A stretch of 64,000 nt of DNA from positions 744,001-808,000 of the forward strand of contig NZ_WOWO01000002.1 in the NCBI RefSeq assembly GCF_009831455.1, read 5' to 3'. The position numbers and the translations under genes were made by a program. The DNA is from Salinirussus salinus. GTDB lineage: Archaea > Halobacteriota > Halobacteria > Halobacteriales > Haloarculaceae. Every line of letters starts with the position of its first letter. The first letter of the stretch is position 1. A model generated the notes under the pieces. That model was not told the origin of the DNA. It searched no databases and saw nothing but the letters and a program-made list of their open reading frames with translations. Below, piece by piece: positions 1-6,004 of this stretch.

Positions 1-63
1 GACCCCGAGACCGTCGACGAACTGGTCGGGATGGCACGCGAGCGCTACCCCGTGCTCGGGTAA
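1..63 (+). CDS. 3' end of an unidentified protein (partial)
   Basis: An open frame runs from the window edge to TAA at 61-63 and gives a 20-residue C-terminus ending in ERYPVLG. Too little is visible to name a family. The stop codon lies immediately beside the right end of the tnpB element, so the element inserted at or just after the end of this gene. The last bases of this frame would also be the guide-encoding flank of the tnpB-associated RNA. Confidence 0.5.
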   Translation, partial: DPETVDELVGMARERYPVLG

Positions 64-65
64 AC

Positions 66-122
66 TACCCTACCCTACTTCGCTCGGGGGCAATGGCCCC
101 GCTCGCTCGTTGAGGGGAGGGC
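66..122 (-). ncRNA. omega-RNA (reRNA) 3' scaffold / element right end
   Basis: On the minus strand, downstream of tnpB, a 9-bp outer stem pairs 113-121 with 68-76 with one mismatch. It encloses a small hairpin with a 5-bp stem (87-91 with 96-100) and a 4-nt loop, flanked by GAGCGA-type single strands. TnpB nucleases use an RNA that covers the 3' end of tnpB and the right end and continues into flanking DNA as guide; sense overlapping RNAs of this kind are known for haloarchaeal IS1341-type genes. The predicted guide would start near 63 and read leftward into the neighbouring gene. The structure is read by eye, not folded by program. Confidence 0.65.
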
Positions 123-141
123 TTTCGCGTGGACTCCTGTT

Positions 142-1350
142 CTACGCCTCGGATGAGGCGGGAAGGTTGTACTCTCCACTCACGTTCAGCGTCCCGCGAT
201 TCAAGCGCACGTCTACGGGTGCGCCTCCGTCGTTTGCGTTTTGCCGACGACGGAGATACTGCAAACCGATATTCTTACTGGCGTTGTAGTCCGCGTGGTT
301 CTGGTAGCCGCAATCCAGACACTCGAAGTCCTCTCCGTGGCGGTTGCCGTCGTGGGTAAACCCACAGGTCGAACATCGCTTCGAGGTGTTCCGTGGGTCT
401 ACTTGCACGGCTTTGACGCCCTGTTCTCTGGCTTTGTATGCGACGTTCTCGTAGAGGCGACGGAACGCCCATAGATGGTGCCACGACGCCTGTGGCACGT
501 TCTCACGGATGTGGGTCAGGTCCTCGAACACGATGTGCGAACAGTCGTGAGAGAGGGCTTCGGCGACGATTTCGTTGGCGACACGATGCAGGAATATCTC
601 AAAGCGCCCGTCTTCTTTGCGCTCAACACCTGCAATCGCGTCGTGTGCTTCTCGCGTTCCACACTGTTGGAGGTCGCCAACCCGCTTCTCGTACTCTCGT
701 TTCCAGTGGTTAAACTCGTCTGCCGACCAGAACCGTCCGGTCGAAGCGACCGCGAGTTGATTCACACCGAGGTCCACCCCGAGGACTGTTCTGTGCCCGG
801 TGGTGGTGTCGGTGTCGTCGTCCTCTTTGAGCATCGACGCATGGAGATACCAGTCGCCGTCACGTCGATGGAGTGTCGCCCGCCGAAACTCGTAGTCCTC
901 GTCGGCGACGTACTTTGTCGGCGGGACGTCGGTATCGTCGGGAAGAATATAGTCACACTCGATACGCCCATCCGGTGTCGAGAGCGACACGTGGTCGCGG
1001 TGGAAGGTGGCACTTCGCTTGTCGTAGACGGCGGTATCAGCCGTGAACGTCGGACGAGACGTATTTTGGTCATTCTTGAGCCGCTCGACGCCGCTCTTGA
1101 CTGATTCGACGGCTTGGCGAATCCCCTTCTGGACGAGATTTGCGGTCAACTCCGTCTCCTCACGTAGCTGGTCGTACAGTGCATCCTCGGCCTTCGCTTT
1201 CGATGTGACGTGGTAGCCGTCATCGCCGTGCCAGCACCACTCGCTCGCGGTGTTGGCGCAGTAGTTGAATTGCTCGACAGTCTCCCGCAGGCGTGCATCC
1301 GCGCCTTCGGGTGTTTCGAGCTTGATAACGGCGGTTCGACGGCAGTCCAC
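142..1350 (-). CDS. tnpB: RNA-guided endonuclease TnpB (IS1341-type)
   Basis: This 402-aa protein is a TnpB nuclease of the IS200/IS605 OrfB family, which cuts DNA under guidance of an RNA from the element's own right end. The RuvC triad appears intact: D193 in GVDLGVN, E276 in FEDL and D354 in NHADYNASKN. The zinc finger has C326/C329 (CSTCG) and C344/C347 (CLDCG). The start is GTG at 1350; no in-frame ATG lies upstream before a stop, and an AT-rich TATA-like box sits about 30 nt before it. No frameshift or truncation is visible, so it may be active. No tnpA accompanies it. Confidence 0.93.
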   Translation of the reverse strand: MDCRRTAVIKLETPEGADARLRETVEQFNYCANTASEWCWHGDDGYHVTSKAKAEDALYDQLREETELTANLVQKGIRQAVESVKSGVERLKNDQNTSRPTFTADTAVYDKRSATFHRDHVSLSTPDGRIECDYILPDDTDVPPTKYVADEDYEFRRATLHRRDGDWYLHASMLKEDDDTDTTTGHRTVLGVDLGVNQLAVASTGRFWSADEFNHWKREYEKRVGDLQQCGTREAHDAIAGVERKEDGRFEIFLHRVANEIVAEALSHDCSHIVFEDLTHIRENVPQASWHHLWAFRRLYENVAYKAREQGVKAVQVDPRNTSKRCSTCGFTHDGNRHGEDFECLDCGYQNHADYNASKNIGLQYLRRRQNANDGGAPVDVRLNRGTLNVSGEYNLPASSEA

Positions 1351-1375
1351 GATGTTTTCACATATGTAGTTGTAG

Positions 1376-1387
1376 TTACTTAATTAT
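1376..1387 (-). promoter_or_regulatory. TATA-like promoter of tnpB
   Basis: The minus strand reads AATTAAGTAAC about 26-37 nt upstream of the GTG start in an AT-rich island. This spacing fits a leaderless or short-leader archaeal transcript. Confidence 0.45.
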
Positions 1388-1443
1388 TGGGAGTTAGCAG
1401 GCAACAATCTGGTGGCCGGTCAGTACCGTGTCGGCTTCTGCGC

Positions 1444-1487
1444 GCGGGCTTCGCCCGCTCGCGCGGCCCGCGGAACTTCGTTCCGCG
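1444..1487. repeat. two adjacent GC-rich hairpins
   Basis: A 6-bp stem (1444-1449 with 1453-1458) and an 8-bp perfect stem (1469-1476 with 1480-1487), each with a TTC/GAA triloop, lie between tnpB and the orphan omega-RNA-like sequence. They may be remnants of transposition or extragenic palindromes. No coding sequence covers them. Confidence 0.5.
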
Positions 1488-1490
1488 CTG

Positions 1491-1554
1491 TCCTCCCCAC
1501 CCTACTCGCTCGCCACAGCAGTGGCTCGCTCCTTGAGGGTGGGGCCTCCGCCTC
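1491..1554 (-). ncRNA. orphan omega-RNA-like right end (relic of a second tnpB-type element)
   Basis: On the minus strand this matches the structure at 66-122 but with different bases. There is a perfect 9-bp outer stem (1536-1544 with 1495-1503), an inner 5-bp hairpin GCCAC/GTGGC (1512-1516 with 1521-1525) with a 4-nt loop, and the same GAGCGA flanks. No tnpB lies on its 5' side; the next gene there is nfeD on the other strand. It is therefore probably what remains of an older element into which, or beside which, the present one inserted. It could still be transcribed as a solo guide RNA. Confidence 0.55.
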
Positions 1555-1558
1555 GAAT

Positions 1559-1642
1559 TATAGTAGGTCTTGAAAGTCATTGCACACTCGACCGCACGAC
1601 TGCAGTGTGGTCGATGTGTAAATCGTTTCAAGACCTACTATA
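1559..1642. repeat. 84-bp palindromic MITE-like element
   Basis: A perfect 17-bp inverted repeat (1559-1575 with 1626-1642, TATAGTAGGTCTTGAAA and its complement) encloses about 50 nt. The inner part is itself imperfectly palindromic, with ACACTCGACCGCAC facing GTGTGGTCGATGTGT. The whole can fold into one long hairpin. It carries no ORF. It ends about 90 nt before nfeD and may be a miniature transposable element or a structured RNA or terminator. Confidence 0.6.
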
Positions 1643-1734
1643 GGTGAGGCCGCCGGCGGTTCCCCCGAGAGCCGGGAAGAGCCGGCGACGACAGTCCCCG
1701 AAGGATTATTCGTCGCGCGACACCAAGGAGTGGT

Positions 1735-2346
1735 ATGGCTGTCTTCCCGGACCTGCTGCAGGTGGGTCTTCCGACGCTCCTGTTGCTCATCGGCACGGGG
1801 CTCATCGTAGCAGAGGCCTTCGCCCCTGGCGCACACTTTTTCGTCGCCGGCGTCTCGCTGTTCGCCGCCGGGCTCGTCGGGTTCGTCCTCCCGCCGGCGC
1901 TGGGTATCTTCAACGTCCTGATCCTCGCGGCGGTCGTCCTGGCGACCGGCGGCGCGACGCTGTACGCGTACCGCCAGTTCGACATCTACACCGGTGCGGG
2001 CGTCGACCAGACCTCGGATTCGGACTCGCTGCGCGGGCAGACCGGCCGGGTGACCGAGCGCGTCAGCCCGAGGGAGGGCGAGGTGAAACTGGAGGACGGC
2101 GGCTTCAACCCCTTCTACCGGGCCCGCAGCATCGACGGCGAGATCCCGGAGGGCACGGAGGTGATCGTCCTCGACCCCGGCGGCGGGAACGTCCTGACCG
2201 TCGAGGCCGTCGAGAACATCACCGACGACATCGACCGGGAGCTGGCCCGGGGGCGGCGGGCCGCGGACACCGAGGCAGCAGCCGAGACCGGTCAGAGCGG
2301 CGAACGCGACCGGGAACCGGAGCGGGAATCGGGCTCTCACGCCTGA
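1735..2346 (+). CDS. NfeD family membrane protein
   Basis: This 203-aa protein has three predicted TM segments (about 12-28, 33-53 and 58-78) followed by a soluble OB-fold-like region (about 100-165) and a charged C-terminal tail. That is the short NfeD layout without the N-terminal ClpP-like protease domain. NfeD proteins pair with SPFH/stomatin proteins in membrane microdomain organisation, and here the SPFH gene follows 51 nt downstream on the same strand. ATG at 1735 is preceded by CAAGGAGTGGT, which contains a possible Shine-Dalgarno. Confidence 0.85.
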   Translation: MAVFPDLLQVGLPTLLLLIGTGLIVAEAFAPGAHFFVAGVSLFAAGLVGFVLPPALGIFNVLILAAVVLATGGATLYAYRQFDIYTGAGVDQTSDSDSLRGQTGRVTERVSPREGEVKLEDGGFNPFYRARSIDGEIPEGTEVIVLDPGGGNVLTVEAVENITDDIDRELARGRRAADTEAAAETGQSGERDREPERESGSHA

Positions 2347-2397
2347 GCGGCGCCCGCGGGGAAGGCTTTTGGGTGAACGCACCGAAGAGAGAGTGTT

Positions 2398-3555
2398 ATG
2401 TCCCCGGTGTTACAGCTGCTGAGCCCGCTCTCGCTGGTGGCAGTAGTGGTCCTGCTGCTCGCCATCGTGACGGTCTACAACAGCATCGTCATCGTCGACG
2501 CGACCGAGAAGCGGGCGTACACACGGTTCGGGAAGTACCAGGGACTGCTCGAGCCCGGCCCCCGATTCGTGTTGCCCTTCGTCACCAAGACCTACCGCTT
2601 CGATATGCGGACACAGACCTTGGACGTGCCCCGCCAGGAGGCGATCACGCGGGACAACTCCCCGGTCACCGCGGACGCCGTCGTCTACATCAAGGTGATG
2701 GACGCCGAGAAGGCCTACCTCCAGGTCGACGACTACAAGCGGGCGGTCTCCAACCTCGCCCAGACCACCCTTCGGGCGGTGCTGGGCGACATGGAACTCG
2801 ACGACACGCTGAACAAGCGCCAGGAGATCAACGCCAAGATCCGCAAAGAGCTGGACGAGCCCACCGACGAGTGGGGGATCCGCGTCGAGAGTGTGGAGGT
2901 CAGGGAGGTCAACCCCAGCCAGGACGTCCAGCAGGCAATGGAGCAACAGACCTCCGCGGAGCGTCGCCGGCGTGCGATGATCCTCGAAGCTCAGGGGGAA
3001 CGCCGCTCGGCCATCGAGGAAGCCCAGGGTGAGAAACAGTCCAACATCATCCGCGCCCAGGGTGAGAAGCAGAGCCAGATCCTCGAAGCCCAGGGTGACG
3101 CCATCTCGACGGTCCTGCGGGCGAAATCCGCCGAAGCGATGGGCGAGCGCGCGGTCATCGAGCGCGGGATGGAAACTTTAGAGGAGATCGGGAAAGGCGA
3201 GTCGACGAAGTTCGTCCTGCCCCAGGAGCTCACCTCGCTGGTGGGTCGGTACGGCAAGCACCTCCAGGGGTCGGACGTCAAGGAGAACGGTCACGTCCTG
3301 GAGGGGCTTGACTTCGACGACGAGGCCCGGGAGATGCTCGGGCTGGACGACATCGAGGAGATCCTCGGCCAGATCGACCAGGACGCCGAGGCGGACATCG
3401 AGGAGATGGAGGCCCAGGCCCAGGCCGTCAAGGAGGGCTCTGCCGGCGCGGACATCCGGGACCCCGACGAAGTGATCGAGGAGATGGACCAGGAGATGGA
3501 GAGTGCGGAGGGCGCCGAGTTCAACCCCGAGGACGGCGACAGCGGGTCGAATTAG
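2398..3555 (+). CDS. SPFH/Band 7 (stomatin/prohibitin-like) membrane protein
   Basis: This 385-aa protein has an N-terminal TM helix (about 11-30) and then a Band 7 domain beginning IVIVDATEKRAYTRFGKY. A helical coiled-coil segment with four AQGE/AQGD repeats (about 197-234) follows, then a long Glu/Asp-rich tail. It resembles the QmcA/stomatin branch that forms membrane-bound oligomers with NfeD partners. It lies directly downstream of nfeD, which supports a joint role in membrane quality control or microdomain scaffolding. The acidic C-terminal tail (about 280-385) is typical of haloarchaeal versions. Confidence 0.9.
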   Translation: MSPVLQLLSPLSLVAVVVLLLAIVTVYNSIVIVDATEKRAYTRFGKYQGLLEPGPRFVLPFVTKTYRFDMRTQTLDVPRQEAITRDNSPVTADAVVYIKVMDAEKAYLQVDDYKRAVSNLAQTTLRAVLGDMELDDTLNKRQEINAKIRKELDEPTDEWGIRVESVEVREVNPSQDVQQAMEQQTSAERRRRAMILEAQGERRSAIEEAQGEKQSNIIRAQGEKQSQILEAQGDAISTVLRAKSAEAMGERAVIERGMETLEEIGKGESTKFVLPQELTSLVGRYGKHLQGSDVKENGHVLEGLDFDDEAREMLGLDDIEEILGQIDQDAEADIEEMEAQAQAVKEGSAGADIRDPDEVIEEMDQEMESAEGAEFNPEDGDSGSN

Positions 3556-3603
3556 GCGTCGGCGGAACCAAGCCTTTTAGCCACGGGCGACGTACGGCCG
3601 ACG

Positions 3604-4224
3604 ATGAGTCGCGACGGGGAGGGGGACGTCGACCCCGAGAAGCGGGCGACGTTACGTCGCTTCGCAGCCCTCGGCGCAGCGACGCCGCTGTCCCGCTTTG
3701 CCGGGACCGCATCCGCCGACGGGGAGAGCGACACCCGCGACGCGCTGGTCGGCTACGTGGGGGCGACACCCGGGGCGCACTTCTCGCGGGTCCGGGACGA
3801 CCTGAAGCTCGGGACCGGGGAGACCCAGTACCACCTCCGGGAACTGGAGAAGGCCGGAACCGTCGAGAGCCGCAAGGACGGCGACTACCGGCGGTACTTC
3901 CTTGCCGGTCGGTTCGGCGAGTTCCAGCAGGTCGCGCTGGGGTATCTCCGCCGCGAGACCCCGCGCCGGATGGTCATCGAGTTGCTGCGTGACCCCGAGG
4001 CCAGCGCCGCAGCGATCGCGGACCGGCTCGGCGTCTCGCGGCCGACTGTCAGCAGCCACGCCGCCGACCTGGAACGCGCCGGCATCCTCTCCCGGGAGGA
4101 CGGCTACGCGCTGGCCGAACCGGAGGCGCTTCTGGTCCTGCTCGTGCGCTACGCCGACTCCTTCGGCCGGGACGCCGCCGCCCTCGCGAGCGAGGCGCCC
4201 GACCTGGTCAGTCACGACGCGTGA
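3604..4224 (+). CDS. tandem winged-helix transcriptional regulator with Tat-like N-terminus
   Basis: This 206-aa protein holds two winged HTH units: about 47-100 (HFSRVRDDLKLGTGETQYHLRELEKAG) and about 118-175 (ASAAAIADRLGVSRPTVSSH). Both are of the ArsR/MarR-like type seen in many haloarchaeal regulators. Residues about 15-37 (RATLRRFAALGAATPL...TASA) look like a twin-arginine signal or membrane anchor, which is odd for a DNA-binding protein. The helix is short and contains prolines, so it may not be functional. Its target genes cannot be told from the sequence. It is convergent with the DUF7123 gene. Confidence 0.75.
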   Translation: MSRDGEGDVDPEKRATLRRFAALGAATPLSRFAGTASADGESDTRDALVGYVGATPGAHFSRVRDDLKLGTGETQYHLRELEKAGTVESRKDGDYRRYFLAGRFGEFQQVALGYLRRETPRRMVIELLRDPEASAAAIADRLGVSRPTVSSHAADLERAGILSREDGYALAEPEALLVLLVRYADSFGRDAAALASEAPDLVSHDA

Positions 4225-4473
4225 TCAGTCCGCGCGCGTGACCATCCACGTCGTCGAGGAGGAGTACCCCCACTTCTCGACGTCGAGTTCGACATCCCCG
4301 CCCTGGATCGCGGGCATGTTCGTCCCGACCTCCTTGGCGGAGAGCCCGACAGCCTCGCCGATGAGCCGCGATTTGAAGTAGGTCTGCTCGTCGGCGTGCT
4401 CGCGGAGGTGTTCGAGGATGCGGCGCTGTTTCTCCGAGAGACCGAGGCCGCTGGTGTCGGCAGTCGCGCTCAT
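4225..4473 (-). CDS. DUF7123-like small protein
   Basis: This 82-aa haloarchaeal protein has a winged-helix-like pattern: a helix rich in Glu/His (LSEKQRRILEHLREHADEQTYFKSRLIGEAVGLSAKEVGTNM) followed by a short beta region. From memory it matches DUF7123, but the number was not checked. It may bind nucleic acid, as the AVGLSAKEVGT segment resembles an HTH. Its stop abuts the stop of the upstream regulator without overlap. A TATA-like TTTAGGTG lies about 25 nt before ATG at 4473. Confidence 0.65.
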   Translation of the reverse strand: MSATADTSGLGLSEKQRRILEHLREHADEQTYFKSRLIGEAVGLSAKEVGTNMPAIQGGDVELDVEKWGYSSSTTWMVTRAD

Positions 4474-4651
4474 GTCTCTGGATAACGGGGACGCACCTAA
4501 ACCGGGTTTGGTACGGACGGTTAACAGGCCGCTGTCTGGCGGTTCTGCGCCGCCCGTCCGCAGGCCGGGCGTGGAGCGGTCCGCAGCGCCACGCGCTGGA
4601 GACGCAAGCCGGCGTGTGAGCGTCGACCCCGGCCGCGGTTGGTAGGAAACC
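4474..4651. other. intergenic region between TRAM and DUF7123 genes
   Basis: This 178-bp stretch lies between two minus-strand genes. It holds the promoter-like CCGGTTTAGGTG before the DUF7123 gene. No ORF or RNA gene is recognisable in the rest. Confidence 0.4.
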
Positions 4652-5053
4652 CTACACCGACTCTTCGATGACCTCGCCGACCGCGAAGTTGGACTTGACT
4701 TCCGTCACCTCGACCTTGACGCGCTCGCCGACCTCCGCGCCGGGGACGATGATGACGTACCCCCGCTCGACGCGCGCGATGCCGTCGCCCTGTTTGCCGA
4801 GGTCCTCGATCTCCACGTAGCGTATCTCGCCGGGCTCGACCGGCGGCTGGGGTTCGCCCGTGGGCGTCTCCTCCGTCTCCTCGGTGTCCGTCGGTTCGCG
4901 GGCGCCGGTCTCGATGAGCGCGACCCGGTACGTCCGTCCCGCCTCGACCGAGCCGGTCTCGACCTCGCGTTTCGGTACCTCGACGACGTAGCGGTCACCG
5001 TCGTCCGAGACGTCCGCACTGAACAGACACAGCAACTCATTCGAGATTTCCAA
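4652..5053 (-). CDS. TRAM domain protein
   Basis: This 133-aa protein has a C-terminal TRAM domain (about 73-133, with GDGIARVERGYVIIVPGAEVGERVKVEVTEVKSNFA). TRAM is an OB-like RNA-binding fold found in archaeal cold-shock-like RNA chaperones and in tRNA methylthiotransferases. The N-terminal 50 residues form a separate beta-rich unit, and a Glu/Thr/Pro-rich linker (about 51-70) joins the two. A TATA-like CCTATACG lies about 25-35 nt before the start. RNA binding is inferred from the family. Confidence 0.85.
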   Translation of the reverse strand: MEISNELLCLFSADVSDDGDRYVVEVPKREVETGSVEAGRTYRVALIETGAREPTDTEETEETPTGEPQPPVEPGEIRYVEIEDLGKQGDGIARVERGYVIIVPGAEVGERVKVEVTEVKSNFAVGEVIEESV

Positions 5054-5116
5054 GGGTAGCTAGACCTCCAGCCACGTATAGGCGGTCATCATCCATAGTA
5101 GTTGCCGTCTCTCCGA

Positions 5117-5866
5117 TCACTCGTAGGGGCTCCCGTCCGGGCGCTTGGGCCCCTCGGAATCGTGGACGACCACGCCGTCTGCGTCGACCGGGCGGTACGC
5201 CTCGCGGACGGCGATGGCCTCCTCCAGTTCGCGGACCGCCCGCTCCTTCAGGGTCGTTGCCAGCTCTTCCGCCTCGTCGCGGGAGATGTCCCGGCCGAGC
5301 CCCTCGCACTCGTGGGCACGGACCAGCCCCTCGCTGTCGACGGAACCGTCCGCAGCGGTTCCGTCTGCTCGCGGGACCTCGGGTCCCGCGCTGTCGACGG
5401 CCTCGCCCATCGGCTGGCTGGTCCCGCCCAGCGCGACACTGAACGGATAGGTCCGGCAGATCAGCGGCCGGTCGTCGTGGACGGTGCAGGTGCCAGGACC
5501 CTCACCGCTCCCCTCGCTCGCGCCCTCGTCTCCCTCGGACTCCTCGTAGAAGACACAGTCCCCACAGCCGTCGGTCTGGAGCGCCCACTCGAAGGTCTCC
5601 CCCTCGGGACCCTCGGCCCCGTCGCTCAGTCCGAACGGCATCGGCCGGGCGACGTCGCGCCAGTCGTAGTCGCCGGTCTCCTGGAGCCGGCGCACCTCGT
5701 CGGGAAAGACCGTCGCGGTGTGCTCCTCGGCCCCCTCCTCGGTCTCGACGGCCTTGCAACAGCCGCCACACCGGGTGCACTCGAAGCCGATCGACTCGAT
5801 GGCGTCGGCCACCTCGTCGACATCGAGTTCGCGCGCCCGCTCCAGTTCCGTTTCCAGGGAGTCCAC
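5117..5866 (-). CDS. YkgJ family cysteine cluster protein
   Basis: The 249-aa product carries the CxxCxxCC cluster (C30, C33, C36, C37 in CTRCGGCC) plus later cysteines in GCGDCVFY and in TCTVHDDRPLICRTYPF. This is the pattern of the YkgJ/UPF0153 Fe-S or zinc-binding family of unknown function. I chose GTG at 5866 over an ATG at 5920. A clear TATA box (TTTTTATC on the minus strand, 5888-5894) lies 22-28 nt before the GTG, so 5920 would be upstream of the transcript start. An acidic insertion separates the cysteine motifs. Confidence 0.8.
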   Translation of the reverse strand: MDSLETELERARELDVDEVADAIESIGFECTRCGGCCKAVETEEGAEEHTATVFPDEVRRLQETGDYDWRDVARPMPFGLSDGAEGPEGETFEWALQTDGCGDCVFYEESEGDEGASEGSGEGPGTCTVHDDRPLICRTYPFSVALGGTSQPMGEAVDSAGPEVPRADGTAADGSVDSEGLVRAHECEGLGRDISRDEAEELATTLKERAVRELEEAIAVREAYRPVDADGVVVHDSEGPKRPDGSPYE

Positions 5867-5887
5867 ACCGGGAGTTCGTCCGGCGGG

Positions 5888-5894
5888 ATAAAAA
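5888..5894 (-). promoter_or_regulatory. TATA box for the YkgJ family gene
   Basis: The minus strand reads TTTTTAT 22-28 nt before the GTG at 5866, which indicates a leaderless transcript and decides the start codon. Confidence 0.55.
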
Positions 5895-5974
5895 CGGCTC
5901 GTCGGGGCCGGACGGCACACGACGCCCCGCGGCGTCCGTGGCTATCCCGGAACGCCGGACCGTCGGGCGAACAA

Positions 5975-5982
5975 TCAAATAC
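5975..5982 (+). promoter_or_regulatory. TATA-like box for leuS
   Basis: The sequence ACAATCAAATACG lies 23-30 nt before ATG at 6005, a spacing that fits a leaderless leuS mRNA. It also argues against the very long upstream extension of the same frame. Confidence 0.45.
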
Positions 5983-6004
5983 GCGGGCCCCGCATACCGG
6001 GCAA

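Larger units (their letters stand above)
64..1390 (-). mobile_element. IS1341-type (tnpB-only) element of the IS200/IS605 family
   Basis: The element consists of an intact tnpB (142-1350) followed, in the direction of transcription, by a structured right end at about 66-122. No Y1 transposase (tnpA) gene is nearby, so it would need a tnpA in trans. The right end abuts the TAA of the preceding gene. The left end is not obvious: AT-rich sequence containing the tnpB promoter runs to about 1390, and I set the border there by composition only. IS200/IS605 elements make no target duplication and have no terminal inverted repeats, so none is expected. Confidence 0.7.

Noticed and set aside
1441-1490. 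GC hairpins considered as a CRISPR or integron-like repeat
   Set aside because: Only two different stems, no regular spacing and no spacers; treated as simple extragenic palindromes.
5037-5096. 19-codon frame whose stop overlaps the TRAM gene start
   Set aside because: The TATA-like box lies inside this frame, so a transcript would start after its ATG; no support for translation.
5102-6004. Long in-frame N-terminal extension of leuS
   Set aside because: It overlaps the YkgJ-type gene on the other strand and lies upstream of the promoter; LeuRS homology starts at 6005.
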